A stretch of DNA of 13,394 bases from Bacillota bacterium (GTDB lineage Bacteria; Bacillota; Clostridia; Acetivibrionales; DTU013), in NCBI GenBank assembly GCA_023409615.1, contig JAEYRF010000176.1, forward strand, positions 1 to 13,394, read 5' to 3'. The translations under genes and the position numbers were made by a program. Shown in pieces: positions 1 through 6,539 of the stretch. Within the stretch, counting starts at the first letter, position 1. The number at the start of each line of letters is the position of its first letter. The notes beneath the pieces are model-generated. The model worked only from the letters and a program-made list of their open reading frames with translations. It did not search any database and was not told the DNA's origin.

Positions 1-1
1 T

Positions 2-1192
2 TTACTTCATTTCCTGCCGTTTACAGTGTGCTTCGTAAAGAGGAGACATTTCTCTGAGCCTTTGGACAATGATAGGTAATACTTCCATAAGATAATCCAC
101 ATCTGCGTCTGTGTTCTCATTTCCAAAGGTGATCCTGAGCGACCCATGTGCGATTTCATGTGCAAGACCTATTGCAAGCAGCACATGTGATGGATCAAGT
201 GAACCGGAGGTGCATGCAGATCCGCTGGAAGCAGCAATTCCTTTCATGTCAAGCATTAGAAGCAGGGATTCACCTTCAATAAATTCAAAAGAGAAGTTTA
301 CATTTCCAGGCAACCTTTTTTCTCTGTGTCCATTCAGCCTGATAAACGGAATCTTCTTCTCGATCTCGTTAATTGTCCTGTTCCTGAGTGCCAGAAGTTT
401 CTTATTATATTGTTCCATGTCGGCAGCAGCGATTTCAAGCGCTTTTGCAAGTCCTACGATTGCAGGCACATTTTCTGTACTAGCTCTTCTTCCCCTCTCC
501 TGAGCTCCTCCGTGGAGGAATGATGTTATCTTTACACCTTTTTTCACGTAGAGAGCACCAATTCCCTTGGGGCCATAAAACTTGTGAGAAGACATTGAAA
601 GTAAATCAATATTCATTTCAGCGACATTGATTGGAATATTACCCATAGCTTGTACAGCGTCAGTGTGAAATGTGATACCTTTCTCTTTTGCTATCTTGCC
701 TATTTCCGCAATTGGCTGGATTGTACCTATCTCATTGTTTGCAAACATAATGGAGATAAGAATCGTGTCCGGTTTAATCGCTGCGCGCACCTGCTCAGCT
801 GTGACAAGGCCGTCTGAATCAACAGGCAGGTATGTGACTTCAAAGCCATCGCTTTCAAGGTATTGGCAGGTATGCAGAACAGCGTGGTGTTCAATGGCTG
901 TTGTGATAATATGCTTGCCCTTTTGCCTGTTGGCATATGCTACTCCCTTGATTGCCCAGTTATCTGCTTCGGTTCCGGAGCCCGTAAAAAAGATTTCCCT
1001 TGGCTGCGCATTAATTGCTTTTGCGACAGTTTCTCTGGCTTCCTCGATTGCCTTTTTGCTATCTCTGCCCAAAGAATATATAGAGGAAGGATTTCCGAAT
1101 TTCTCATTGAAATAGGGCAGCATCGCTTCTATAACTTCCGGTCGTACCGGTGTAGTGGCCGCATGGTCAAAATAAATGGTTCTGTCACTCAT
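2..1192 (-). CDS. nifS: Cysteine desulfurase, NifS/IscS type
   Basis: A PLP enzyme that takes sulfur from L-cysteine, leaving alanine and an enzyme persulfide, to feed Fe-S cluster assembly and tRNA thiolation in the cytoplasm. The 396-residue length is normal for the family. Visible motifs, numbered from the chosen start: the N-terminal YFDHAATTPV strand, the EHHAVL histidine region near residues 101-106, SSHKFYGPKG with the PLP-binding lysine at about 204, and SSGSACTSGS with the catalytic cysteine at about 327. The latter is the NifS-like active-site loop. I chose ATG at 1192 because AAGGAG lies nine bases upstream. The longer reading from TTG at 1201 would start directly on that ribosome binding site. 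It lies 76 bases downstream of iscR on the same strand and probably shares its promoter, which points to Fe-S assembly. The stop codon is at bases 2-4, so the gene is complete; a scaffold gene would lie outside the window. Confidence 0.96.
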   Translation of the reverse strand: MSDRTIYFDHAATTPVRPEVIEAMLPYFNEKFGNPSSIYSLGRDSKKAIEEARETVAKAINAQPREIFFTGSGTEADNWAIKGVAYANRQKGKHIITTAIEHHAVLHTCQYLESDGFEVTYLPVDSDGLVTAEQVRAAIKPDTILISIMFANNEIGTIQPIAEIGKIAKEKGITFHTDAVQAMGNIPINVAEMNIDLLSMSSHKFYGPKGIGALYVKKGVKITSFLHGGAQERGRRASTENVPAIVGLAKALEIAAADMEQYNKKLLALRNRTINEIEKKIPFIRLNGHREKRLPGNVNFSFEFIEGESLLLMLDMKGIAASSGSACTSGSLDPSHVLLAIGLAHEIAHGSLRITFGNENTDADVDYLMEVLPIIVQRLREMSPLYEAHCKRQEMK

Positions 1193-1268
1193 ACTCTGCA
1201 ACTCCTTTTTTATGATAAAATCTATGTTTGCGCTCTTTATTAATTACCATTTTACAAACCTTTTAAAC

Positions 1269-1733
1269 TCAGGTATCATCCAAAAATCCGAACTTGCCAT
1301 CCTTTGCCTCCTGGCTTCTGTAGTAATCTTCAACCAACTCCTGTAAAGAAATATTGTCAATTACTTGATTTATGCCGTCACGAATCCTTTCCCAAACACC
1401 CTTTGTAACACAATAGTCAGAGTTGCCGCAGTGATGTACTTCACAGTTTTCCGAAACACAATCCGTTGGTGCCATTGAACCCTCAAGCGTCCTCAAAATA
1501 TCACCCACAGAGATCTTGTCAGGACTATTTCCAAGTGAATATCCGCCTTGCGAACCCCTAATACTTTTTACAAGCTTAGCTTTCTTAAGTGCTGCAAAAA
1601 GCTGTTCTAAGTAATTCTCTGATAACCCCTGCCTCTCAGCAATGCTTTTCAAAACAACCTGACCTTCATTGTTGTGAACAGCCAGATCCAGCATTGCTTT
1701 CAGGCCATATCTGCCCTTTGTTGAAAGCTTCAT
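1269..1733 (-). CDS. iscR: Rrf2-family Fe-S-sensing regulator, IscR-like
   Basis: A 154-residue Rrf2-family transcription factor. The N-terminus (MKLSTKGRYGLKAM) and the winged-helix segment LSENYLEQLFAALKKA followed by VKSIRGSQGGYSLG (about residues 38-68) are typical of the family. Cysteines at 92, 97, 102 and 108 sit where E. coli IscR has its [2Fe-2S] ligands (C92, C98, C104, H107), so cluster binding is likely, although the fourth ligand may differ. In related bacteria such a protein represses its own operon when Fe-S supply is adequate. The start is supported by GGAGG seven bases upstream. It is the first gene of a probable iscR-nifS operon. The palindrome at 1798-1814 in its promoter region is the likely self-binding site. 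CymR is also in this family, but the cysteine cluster and the adjacent nifS favour IscR. Confidence 0.93.
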   Translation of the reverse strand: MKLSTKGRYGLKAMLDLAVHNNEGQVVLKSIAERQGLSENYLEQLFAALKKAKLVKSIRGSQGGYSLGNSPDKISVGDILRTLEGSMAPTDCVSENCEVHHCGNSDYCVTKGVWERIRDGINQVIDNISLQELVEDYYRSQEAKDGKFGFLDDT

Positions 1734-1797
1734 GTTCTCGCCTCCACGCTTACTTTGATAAAAATAACTTCTAGCTTTACTATAATTAATTGCAATC

Positions 1798-1814
1798 CCT
1801 AGTAAATTACTTGG
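1798..1814. promoter_or_regulatory. Palindromic operator, probable IscR binding site
   Basis: The 17-base sequence CCTAGTAAATTACTTGG is an inverted repeat with symmetric positions CC-AGTA / TACT-GG. Only the central base and one symmetric pair (3/15) fail to match. It lies immediately downstream of the best iscR -10 box and overlaps the -35 element of a second candidate promoter, so a bound regulator would block either one. The link to IscR is inference from position next to the Rrf2-family gene. Confidence 0.65.
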
Positions 1815-1825
1815 TTATTATATAT

Positions 1826-1854
1826 ACAATAACATTATGTTTTACAGATGTCAA
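1826..1854 (-). promoter_or_regulatory. Sigma-A promoter of iscR-nifS
   Basis: Read on the minus strand, TTGACA (1849-1854) is followed after exactly 17 bases by TATTGT (1826-1831). Transcription would start near 1819, about 85 bases before the iscR ATG. The palindrome at 1798-1814 would then lie in the first transcribed bases. A weaker second candidate, TTTACT (1801-1806), 16 bases, TATAGT (1779-1784), lies inside and downstream of the palindrome. Confidence 0.7.
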
Positions 1855-2206
1855 CAAATTTATTTAGTTGTTTATTGATGTAAGTAATTTTTAGTAAAAA
1901 GCTTCGAAATTTATATTTAGTCTTTCTTGCTACCGATTTTGACCGCACAAAACCGACGAAAAGGCCATGGATTTAGCCACACCACGAAATGTGCAAAAAA
2001 CTCTAGTTTTGAGCAGAAAGCTGTTCAATTTTCAGCTATTTGGTTCAATAACCCATTCAAATCCCAAATTATGTAACCAATATTTACAATAAATACAAAT
2101 TTTGCTTAAAATTTTGCCCAAAAGTAGGGGTTTTTGCTCACTGTGATGAAAATCAATAGTTCATAAAAGTAAGATCCGAGCAGTAAACAGTGGCTGGGAG
2201 TTAAGT
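1855..2206. other. Non-coding stretch between larA and iscR
   Basis: There is no credible gene here. The flanks are very AT-rich, but bases 1921-2010 are noticeably richer in G and C. Several short inverted repeats cluster there: GCACA (1945-1949) with TGTGC (1990-1994), AAAACT/AGTTTT around 2000-2010, and AGCTG (2019-2023) with CAGCT (2033-2037). The minus strand has a 36-codon open stretch between stops ending near 1919, with no start codon or ribosome binding site. It could be a structured RNA, a remnant of a dispersed repeat or a decayed gene end; nothing here decides among these. No strong intrinsic terminator is visible after larA. Confidence 0.5.
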
Positions 2207-2215
2207 TTACTTAAC
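2200..2215. repeat. Perfect palindrome over the larA stop codon
   Basis: GTTAAGT and ACTTAAC form perfect 7-base arms around a two-base centre. The site includes the TAA stop codon of larA (2207-2209). The arms are AT-rich and no T-run follows, so it is a poor intrinsic terminator. It may be an operator-like site or chance. Confidence 0.35.
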
Positions 2216-3454
2216 AATAGGAAGAGTAGAGCTTCCATGCGGCATAAGCAGTACGCGTGCATCTGTGCCAAGTTCTGAAAACGCGCATGATAACGCCGTA
2301 TTCATACTGTCAAAAGGTTCCATATAGAGACGTTTTGACATTTCATGCGACATATCAGAAACAATAAACACTCGCGCCTTCTTTTCCACCAAAGCAATCG
2401 CCGCAGCTTTATGCCCGCCAAGTTCGAAGTTCACTTTTATTTTATTGACCAAATCATCCGGAGAGCTTGAAGCATTGATCCATCGGGTAAATACAGATTC
2501 CCCATAGCCTTCTGTACATGCAGCCAGCAGGATGATGATCCCGTCGTCGCGAACGGCGTGCTTTGCATTATCAAGAGCTTTCTGCGCCTGATAAAGGTTG
2601 ATATCCTTTGGGAAGCCTCCGGGAGTTGTAATAACGATATCAGCTTTGACAGGTATCTTGATCTTGTAGAGGCTGTCCAGAAACCGGCATCCTTCTCTGT
2701 GGGCTTCAACATGATGCCCGGCAACTGCTTTGATAATAGTCTTATTCTCATCCAGAACAACATTTAGAATAAAGTCGATGGGTAAAAACCTAACCACTTC
2801 TTCGATGTCCTGCCTTACCGGATTATCATTCATAGCACCTGCTCTTGCCTCGTCCCTTACCATGGCACTGTGATTCGCCTGAATAGCGGCCCGCGTTGAA
2901 ACGCCGGGCATGATAGCCTTTGCACCACCACTGTAGCCGGCAAAATAGTGGTATTCAATGTTTCCGAGGCAAATGACCCTGTCTGCATCTGCCACTTCAC
3001 TAAATATTTCTACAGGTGTTCCGCTGGTGGTCGTGCCTAACATTTTACAGTAATCGGGGTCACTGTCCACACAACGGATCCTGCTATAGACAGCTTCTCC
3101 TACAATATCTTTTTTCTCATCCTCCGTATGTTTTCTATGACTTCCCAGTGCAAAGACAACAGTCATATCTTCATCCTTAACACCTGCTTCAGCCAACTCA
3201 TCCAGCAATGGCGGCAGGACAGTTTTGCTTGGCATTGGACGTGTTATATCGCTGGTAACGATGACTATCTTTTCTCCCGGCTTCACAATTGTGGAAAGCC
3301 TTCCTGTGCCAATGGGGTTCATAAGCGCACGGATGACCTCATCACGGCCTGCTAGCTCTGTTTTAACATTGTTCTGGCTGAGTTCTGCCATGATGTTTTC
3401 ATCGTTTATATCAAATTCCTTATAATCCTTCCCAAAGCCATACCTGAAATGCAT
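2207..3454 (-). CDS. larA: LarA-family nickel-pincer racemase (lactate racemase homologue)
   Basis: A 415-residue LarA (DUF2088) protein, close to the roughly 424 residues of the Lactobacillus plantarum enzyme, which interconverts D- and L-lactate using a nickel-pincer cofactor tethered to a lysine. The family signatures are present in order: SDITRP (D69, R72), GSHRKH (H106), EYHYFAGYSGGAKAIMPG with H169 and the cofactor-attaching lysine K179, ANHS with H195, and LYQAQKAL with Q289 and K292. These match the known catalytic set in spacing, so the protein should be active. LarA homologues differ in substrate, so lactate is the default guess only. The start has AGGAG about eight bases upstream, overlapping the stop codon of the preceding small gene 12 bases away. 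It is the last gene of the glyA unit. No larB, larC or larE, which make the cofactor, lies in the window. Confidence 0.9.
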   Translation of the reverse strand: MHFRYGFGKDYKEFDINDENIMAELSQNNVKTELAGRDEVIRALMNPIGTGRLSTIVKPGEKIVIVTSDITRPMPSKTVLPPLLDELAEAGVKDEDMTVVFALGSHRKHTEDEKKDIVGEAVYSRIRCVDSDPDYCKMLGTTTSGTPVEIFSEVADADRVICLGNIEYHYFAGYSGGAKAIMPGVSTRAAIQANHSAMVRDEARAGAMNDNPVRQDIEEVVRFLPIDFILNVVLDENKTIIKAVAGHHVEAHREGCRFLDSLYKIKIPVKADIVITTPGGFPKDINLYQAQKALDNAKHAVRDDGIIILLAACTEGYGESVFTRWINASSSPDDLVNKIKVNFELGGHKAAAIALVEKKARVFIVSDMSHEMSKRLYMEPFDSMNTALSCAFSELGTDARVLLMPHGSSTLPIVK

Positions 3455-3466
3455 AGTATTATCTCC

Positions 3467-3820
3467 TCACTTTTCACCGTCGTTGTCATTGTTGCTGATG
3501 CTGCCACTACCACTACCATTGCCATTGCCATTATTACTTCCTGTGTTATTATTGTTGTTGCCGCTGCTAGTACTGTTTGCTTGCGTACTGTTCTCATCTT
3601 TGATGTTATCTTTGTTCATCGGTCCGCCTTGTACATCAGGACCGGCTTGCTCTGAAGGATCATCCTGCAAAAACAGTTTGCCCTTTGAAAAGACGAATGC
3701 AAATACTATAATGATATATACCACTAAAAACAGTTCCATGTAGACCCTGAAAACAAGTATATTCAAAAGAAGTAAAACAAAGCCGATCAGTAATATCCAT
3801 GCAATTACTCTCTTATTCAT
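3467..3820 (-). CDS. Small two-TM membrane protein with Asn/Gly/Ser tail
   Basis: I do not recognise this 117-residue protein. Residues 5-24 and 28-45 are strongly hydrophobic and look like two membrane segments joined by a very short turn. A mixed charged linker follows (about 46-78), then a low-complexity tail of Asn, Gly and Ser (about 79-112) ending in acidic residues. I chose ATG at 3820 because CTGGAGGAATGTT gives a clear ribosome binding site six bases upstream. Longer readings, to 3841 or to 4003, would run toward or into the end of rarA without a comparable signal. It lies 25 bases after rarA and 12 bases before larA, so it is very likely co-transcribed with them. The tail could be an exported or surface-exposed linker, but there is no known domain and its topology is uncertain. 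Confidence 0.75.
   Translation of the reverse strand: MNKRVIAWILLIGFVLLLLNILVFRVYMELFLVVYIIIVFAFVFSKGKLFLQDDPSEQAGPDVQGGPMNKDNIKDENSTQANSTSSGNNNNNTGSNNGNGNGSGSGSISNNDNDGEK
3500..3529 (-). repeat. Imperfect hexanucleotide repeat in the small membrane gene
   Basis: Five in-frame GGN-ARY units (Gly-Asn or Gly-Ser codon pairs) follow one another, encoding the GNGNGSGSGS part of the tail. Such a tract could change in length by slippage without shifting the frame. Confidence 0.6.
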
Positions 3821-3845
3821 AACATTCCTCCAGTTGTTCATTATG

Positions 3846-5135
3846 TCAGCTATTTCTGAACCTTTCAAGCCATTCTTTAATTTTTGACTCATACCCGTTT
3901 GCAGTAGGTTCATAGTATATAGTGCCGGACATTTCTTCAGGAAAGAACTCTTGCTTAACAATATTGCCGGGGTAATCATGAGCGTATTTGTATCCAATAC
4001 CATAACCTTGATCCGACATACCCTTAACCGGAGCGTTTCTCAGATGCATTGGCACTTCACCGGTGCGCTTTGTTTCAACATCATGCATTGCCCTATTCAA
4101 AGCTTTGTAGCATGAATTGGACTTTGGGCTTGTAGCCACCATGACAGCAGCATGGGCCAATAACAATCTGGCTTCCGGCATACCAATCCTGTGAATCCCA
4201 TCAGCGGCCGCAACTGCTACCTGAAGCGCAGAGGGATTTGCCATACCCACGTCCTCTGATGCACAAATTATGATACGTCTAATGAGAAATTCCGGATCTT
4301 CACCGGCATACAGTGCTCTTGCCAGGTAAAATAATGCTGCATCGGGGTTGCTGCCCCTCATTGATTTTATAAAGGCACTGATATTATCATAATGTGCTTC
4401 ACCTGATTTATCAAAGGTGATTGCCTTTCGTTGAACACATTCTTCAATTGTGCTTATTGTTATGTGAATATGACCGTCGCTTTCAAGATCTGAAGTAACA
4501 GCAGCAAGTTCAATAGCATTAAGAGCTATTCTTGCATCACCGTTAGAAATCTCGGACAGATATTTTATTGCATCCTCATCAACAATGAGGTCATATGCGC
4601 CAAGCCCGCGCTCTTTATCAGCAAGAGCGGATCTGAGGATTACTTCAATATCTGTATTGTTCAGTGGTTTAAGCATAAATACGGAAGAACGTGAAATCAG
4701 AGCCTTATTCACTTCGAAATATGGATTTTCAGTCGTTGCACCAATCAATACAATCGTTCCATTTTCCACGAAAGGCAGAAGTGCATCCTGCTGTGCTTTG
4801 TTAAAGCGGTGTATTTCGTCAATGAAAAGTACAGTCCTGCCTGTGGAATTAAGCATTGGATTGTGTGTATCGGCTACAATACGTTTAATATCTGCAACAC
4901 CGGCTGTAACGGCATTCAATTTCTCAAAACTTGACTTTGTAGTAGCTGCAATAATTCGGGCCAGAGAAGTCTTTCCGGTGCCGGGAGGACCATAAAGGAT
5001 GATCGAGGACATACGATCTGCCTTAATCATCCTGTATAGCATCTTCCCTTTACCGGTTATATGTTCCTGTCCAACAAACTCCTCTATGGTTTTGGGGCTC
5101 ATTCTGTATGCGAGGGGCTCTTTTTTGTCAAGCAT
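3846..5135 (-). CDS. rarA: Replication-associated recombination protein A (RarA/MgsA), AAA+ ATPase
   Basis: A clamp-loader-like AAA+ ATPase that acts at stalled replication forks. It is 429 residues long from the chosen start, within the family range. Visible motifs: Walker A GPPGTGKT (49-56), Walker B VLFIDEIHR (102-110, D106/E107), sensor 1 GATTENP (132-138) and an arginine finger in ISRSS (R149). The C-terminal MgsA region follows, with FLIRRIIICASEDVGMANP, the AVMVATSPKSN segment and the family-typical GYKYAHDYPG near the end. I chose ATG at 5135 because GGAGG precedes it by four bases. The longer reading uses a TTG at 5159 that overlaps the glyA stop and has no ribosome binding site of its own. 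It follows glyA by 20 bases in the same operon. There is no obvious functional link to glyA. Confidence 0.96.
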   Translation of the reverse strand: MLDKKEPLAYRMSPKTIEEFVGQEHITGKGKMLYRMIKADRMSSIILYGPPGTGKTSLARIIAATTKSSFEKLNAVTAGVADIKRIVADTHNPMLNSTGRTVLFIDEIHRFNKAQQDALLPFVENGTIVLIGATTENPYFEVNKALISRSSVFMLKPLNNTDIEVILRSALADKERGLGAYDLIVDEDAIKYLSEISNGDARIALNAIELAAVTSDLESDGHIHITISTIEECVQRKAITFDKSGEAHYDNISAFIKSMRGSNPDAALFYLARALYAGEDPEFLIRRIIICASEDVGMANPSALQVAVAAADGIHRIGMPEARLLLAHAAVMVATSPKSNSCYKALNRAMHDVETKRTGEVPMHLRNAPVKGMSDQGYGIGYKYAHDYPGNIVKQEFFPEEMSGTIYYEPTANGYESKIKEWLERFRNS

Positions 5136-5155
5136 AATTCCTCCAATGCCAATTA

Positions 5156-6391
5156 TCAATACAGAGGATGCTTCTCGCAGAGCTGTGAGACACGCTTCCT
5201 GATGTCATCTTTGGCATTTTCATAATCGACAATCGTTAGCTTGATCAATTTAGCAATTTCCTTCATATCGTCCTCAAGCATGCCTCTTGTTGTGACAGCA
5301 GGGGTTCCTATCCGGATACCACTTGTTATAAAAGGACCAAGCTTATCAAATGGCACTGTATTTTTATTTACTGTAATAGATACATCATCAAGCTGTAATT
5401 GTGCAGCTTTCCCTGTAACGCCGAAATTAGTAAGGTCAACAAGAATCAAATGATTATCTGTTCCACCGGATACCAGGTTAAAGCCTTCACTGATAAGTTC
5501 ACCGGCAAGGGCTTTTGCATTTTTTACTATTTGCTGCTGATAAAGTTTAAACTCATCCGTCATTACCTGTTTGAAGCTGACGGCTTTTGCTGCGATAACA
5601 TGCATCAGAGGGCCGCCCTGTGTGCCTGGGAATATGGCCGAGTCTATAATCTTGGCATGCTCTGCCTTGCAAAGGATCATGCCGCCTCTTGGCCCTCTTA
5701 GGGTCTTGTGCGTGGTAGTGGTCACAAAATCTGCATATGGCACCGGGCTCGGGTGTAATCCTGCTGCAACAAGACCTGCAATATGAGCCATATCGATTAA
5801 AAGATAAGCGCCAACTTCCTTTGCGATTTCGCTAAAGGCTTTAAAATCAATAATCCTTGGATAAGCGCTGGCACCACCAACAATTATTTTTGGCTTAACT
5901 TCTCTTGCTTTGCGCAGAAGCGCTTCATAGTCAATATATCCGGTATCTTCTTTGACCTCATAAAACTCTGATTTGTAATATTTTCCTGAAATATTCTTCT
6001 TCATGCCATGGCTCAGATGTCCGCCATGGGATAAATCCATACCAAGTATTGTATCTCCGGGCTCCAGTACTGCGAAATATACTGCGGAATTGGCCTGTGC
6101 ACCTGAATGGGGTTGGACATTTGCATGATCTGCGCCGAATATTTTCTTTGCTCTGTCAATTGCTAACTGCTCTACAACGTCAACATGCTCACATCCACCG
6201 TAGTAACGCTTTCCTGGATATCCCTCGGCATATTTGTTGGTAAGAGGTGTTCCAAGAGCTTGTAAAACAGCCTCATCTACAAAATTTTCTGATGCAATCA
6301 GTTCAATTTTGTTTCTTTGTCTATTAACTTCATTTTCTATTGCTTCTGCAACATCTGGGTCAACCTTCATTATTCGATCAATCTGATACAT
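5156..6391 (-). CDS. glyA: Serine hydroxymethyltransferase
   Basis: A PLP enzyme converting serine and tetrahydrofolate to glycine and 5,10-methylene-tetrahydrofolate, the main cellular source of one-carbon units. The 411 residues match the bacterial family. Key parts: IELIASENFV near residue 30, YAEGYPGKRYYGG (54-66), the QPHSGAQAN segment (93-101), LIDMAHIAGL with D200 and H203, and TTTTHKTLRGPRGG with H228 and the PLP lysine K229, the same numbering as in E. coli GlyA. The start is fixed by GGAGGT six bases upstream. It is the first gene after the consensus promoter at 6510-6538 and has a leader of about 110 bases containing hairpins. The rarA, small membrane protein and larA genes follow at short distances. 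Confidence 0.98.
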   Translation of the reverse strand: MYQIDRIMKVDPDVAEAIENEVNRQRNKIELIASENFVDEAVLQALGTPLTNKYAEGYPGKRYYGGCEHVDVVEQLAIDRAKKIFGADHANVQPHSGAQANSAVYFAVLEPGDTILGMDLSHGGHLSHGMKKNISGKYYKSEFYEVKEDTGYIDYEALLRKAREVKPKIIVGGASAYPRIIDFKAFSEIAKEVGAYLLIDMAHIAGLVAAGLHPSPVPYADFVTTTTHKTLRGPRGGMILCKAEHAKIIDSAIFPGTQGGPLMHVIAAKAVSFKQVMTDEFKLYQQQIVKNAKALAGELISEGFNLVSGGTDNHLILVDLTNFGVTGKAAQLQLDDVSITVNKNTVPFDKLGPFITSGIRIGTPAVTTRGMLEDDMKEIAKLIKLTIVDYENAKDDIRKRVSQLCEKHPLY

Positions 6392-6432
6392 TATTTTACC
6401 TCCATAGTTTATCTTTATGTAATAATATTGAA

Positions 6433-6460
6433 AGAGGTCAAACCATTAGATTTGACCTCT
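6433..6460 (-). terminator. Strong hairpin in the glyA leader, possible terminator or attenuator
   Basis: A perfect 10-base inverted repeat, AGAGGTCAAA and TTTGACCTCT, encloses an 8-base loop. On the minus strand it is followed by TTTCAATATTATT, a weak, broken U-rich run. It lies about 42 bases upstream of the glyA start and downstream of the glyA promoter. It could therefore partly terminate read-through from 6540-7523, act as an attenuator, or stabilise the transcript's 5' end. The plus strand has no T-run after it. Confidence 0.5.
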
Positions 6461-6465
6461 GAAGC

Positions 6466-6481
6466 GCAATATTACCATTGC
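6466..6481 (-). other. Second short hairpin in the glyA leader
   Basis: A perfect 5-base stem, GCAAT/ATTGC, with a 6-base loop precedes the strong hairpin in the transcript. Its outer bases can also pair differently: GCAC at 6480-6483 can pair with GTGC at 6499-6502 at the very start of the transcript. The two pairings are mutually exclusive. Confidence 0.35.
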
Positions 6482-6509
6482 ACAATCTTTTAAAACAAGT
6501 GCTAAAATG

Positions 6510-6538
6510 ATTATAAACATTCCGAAAAAGTATGTCAA
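6510..6538 (-). promoter_or_regulatory. Perfect sigma-A consensus promoter for glyA operon
   Basis: On the minus strand TTGACA (6533-6538) and TATAAT (6510-6515) are separated by exactly 17 bases, matching the sigma-A consensus at all twelve positions. It begins right after the stop codon of the upstream gene. The expected start near 6503 gives a leader of about 110 bases. Confidence 0.88.
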
Positions 6539-6539
6539 G

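Noticed and set aside
1941..1994. Possible cyclic-di-GMP (GEMM-I) riboswitch on the plus strand.
   Set aside because: Only one short stretch resembles the consensus. The conserved GGACGCAAAGCC-like part is not present and no plus-strand gene follows within 10 kb.
3449..3743. Open frames on the plus strand opposite the small membrane gene.
   Set aside because: They arise from the antisense of the low-complexity tail and hydrophobic helices. They have no ribosome binding sites and overlap well-supported genes.
3821..4003. N-terminal extension of the small membrane protein into the end of rarA.
   Set aside because: The overlap is in the conserved coding end of rarA, and the best ribosome binding site (GGAGG) clearly serves ATG at 3820.
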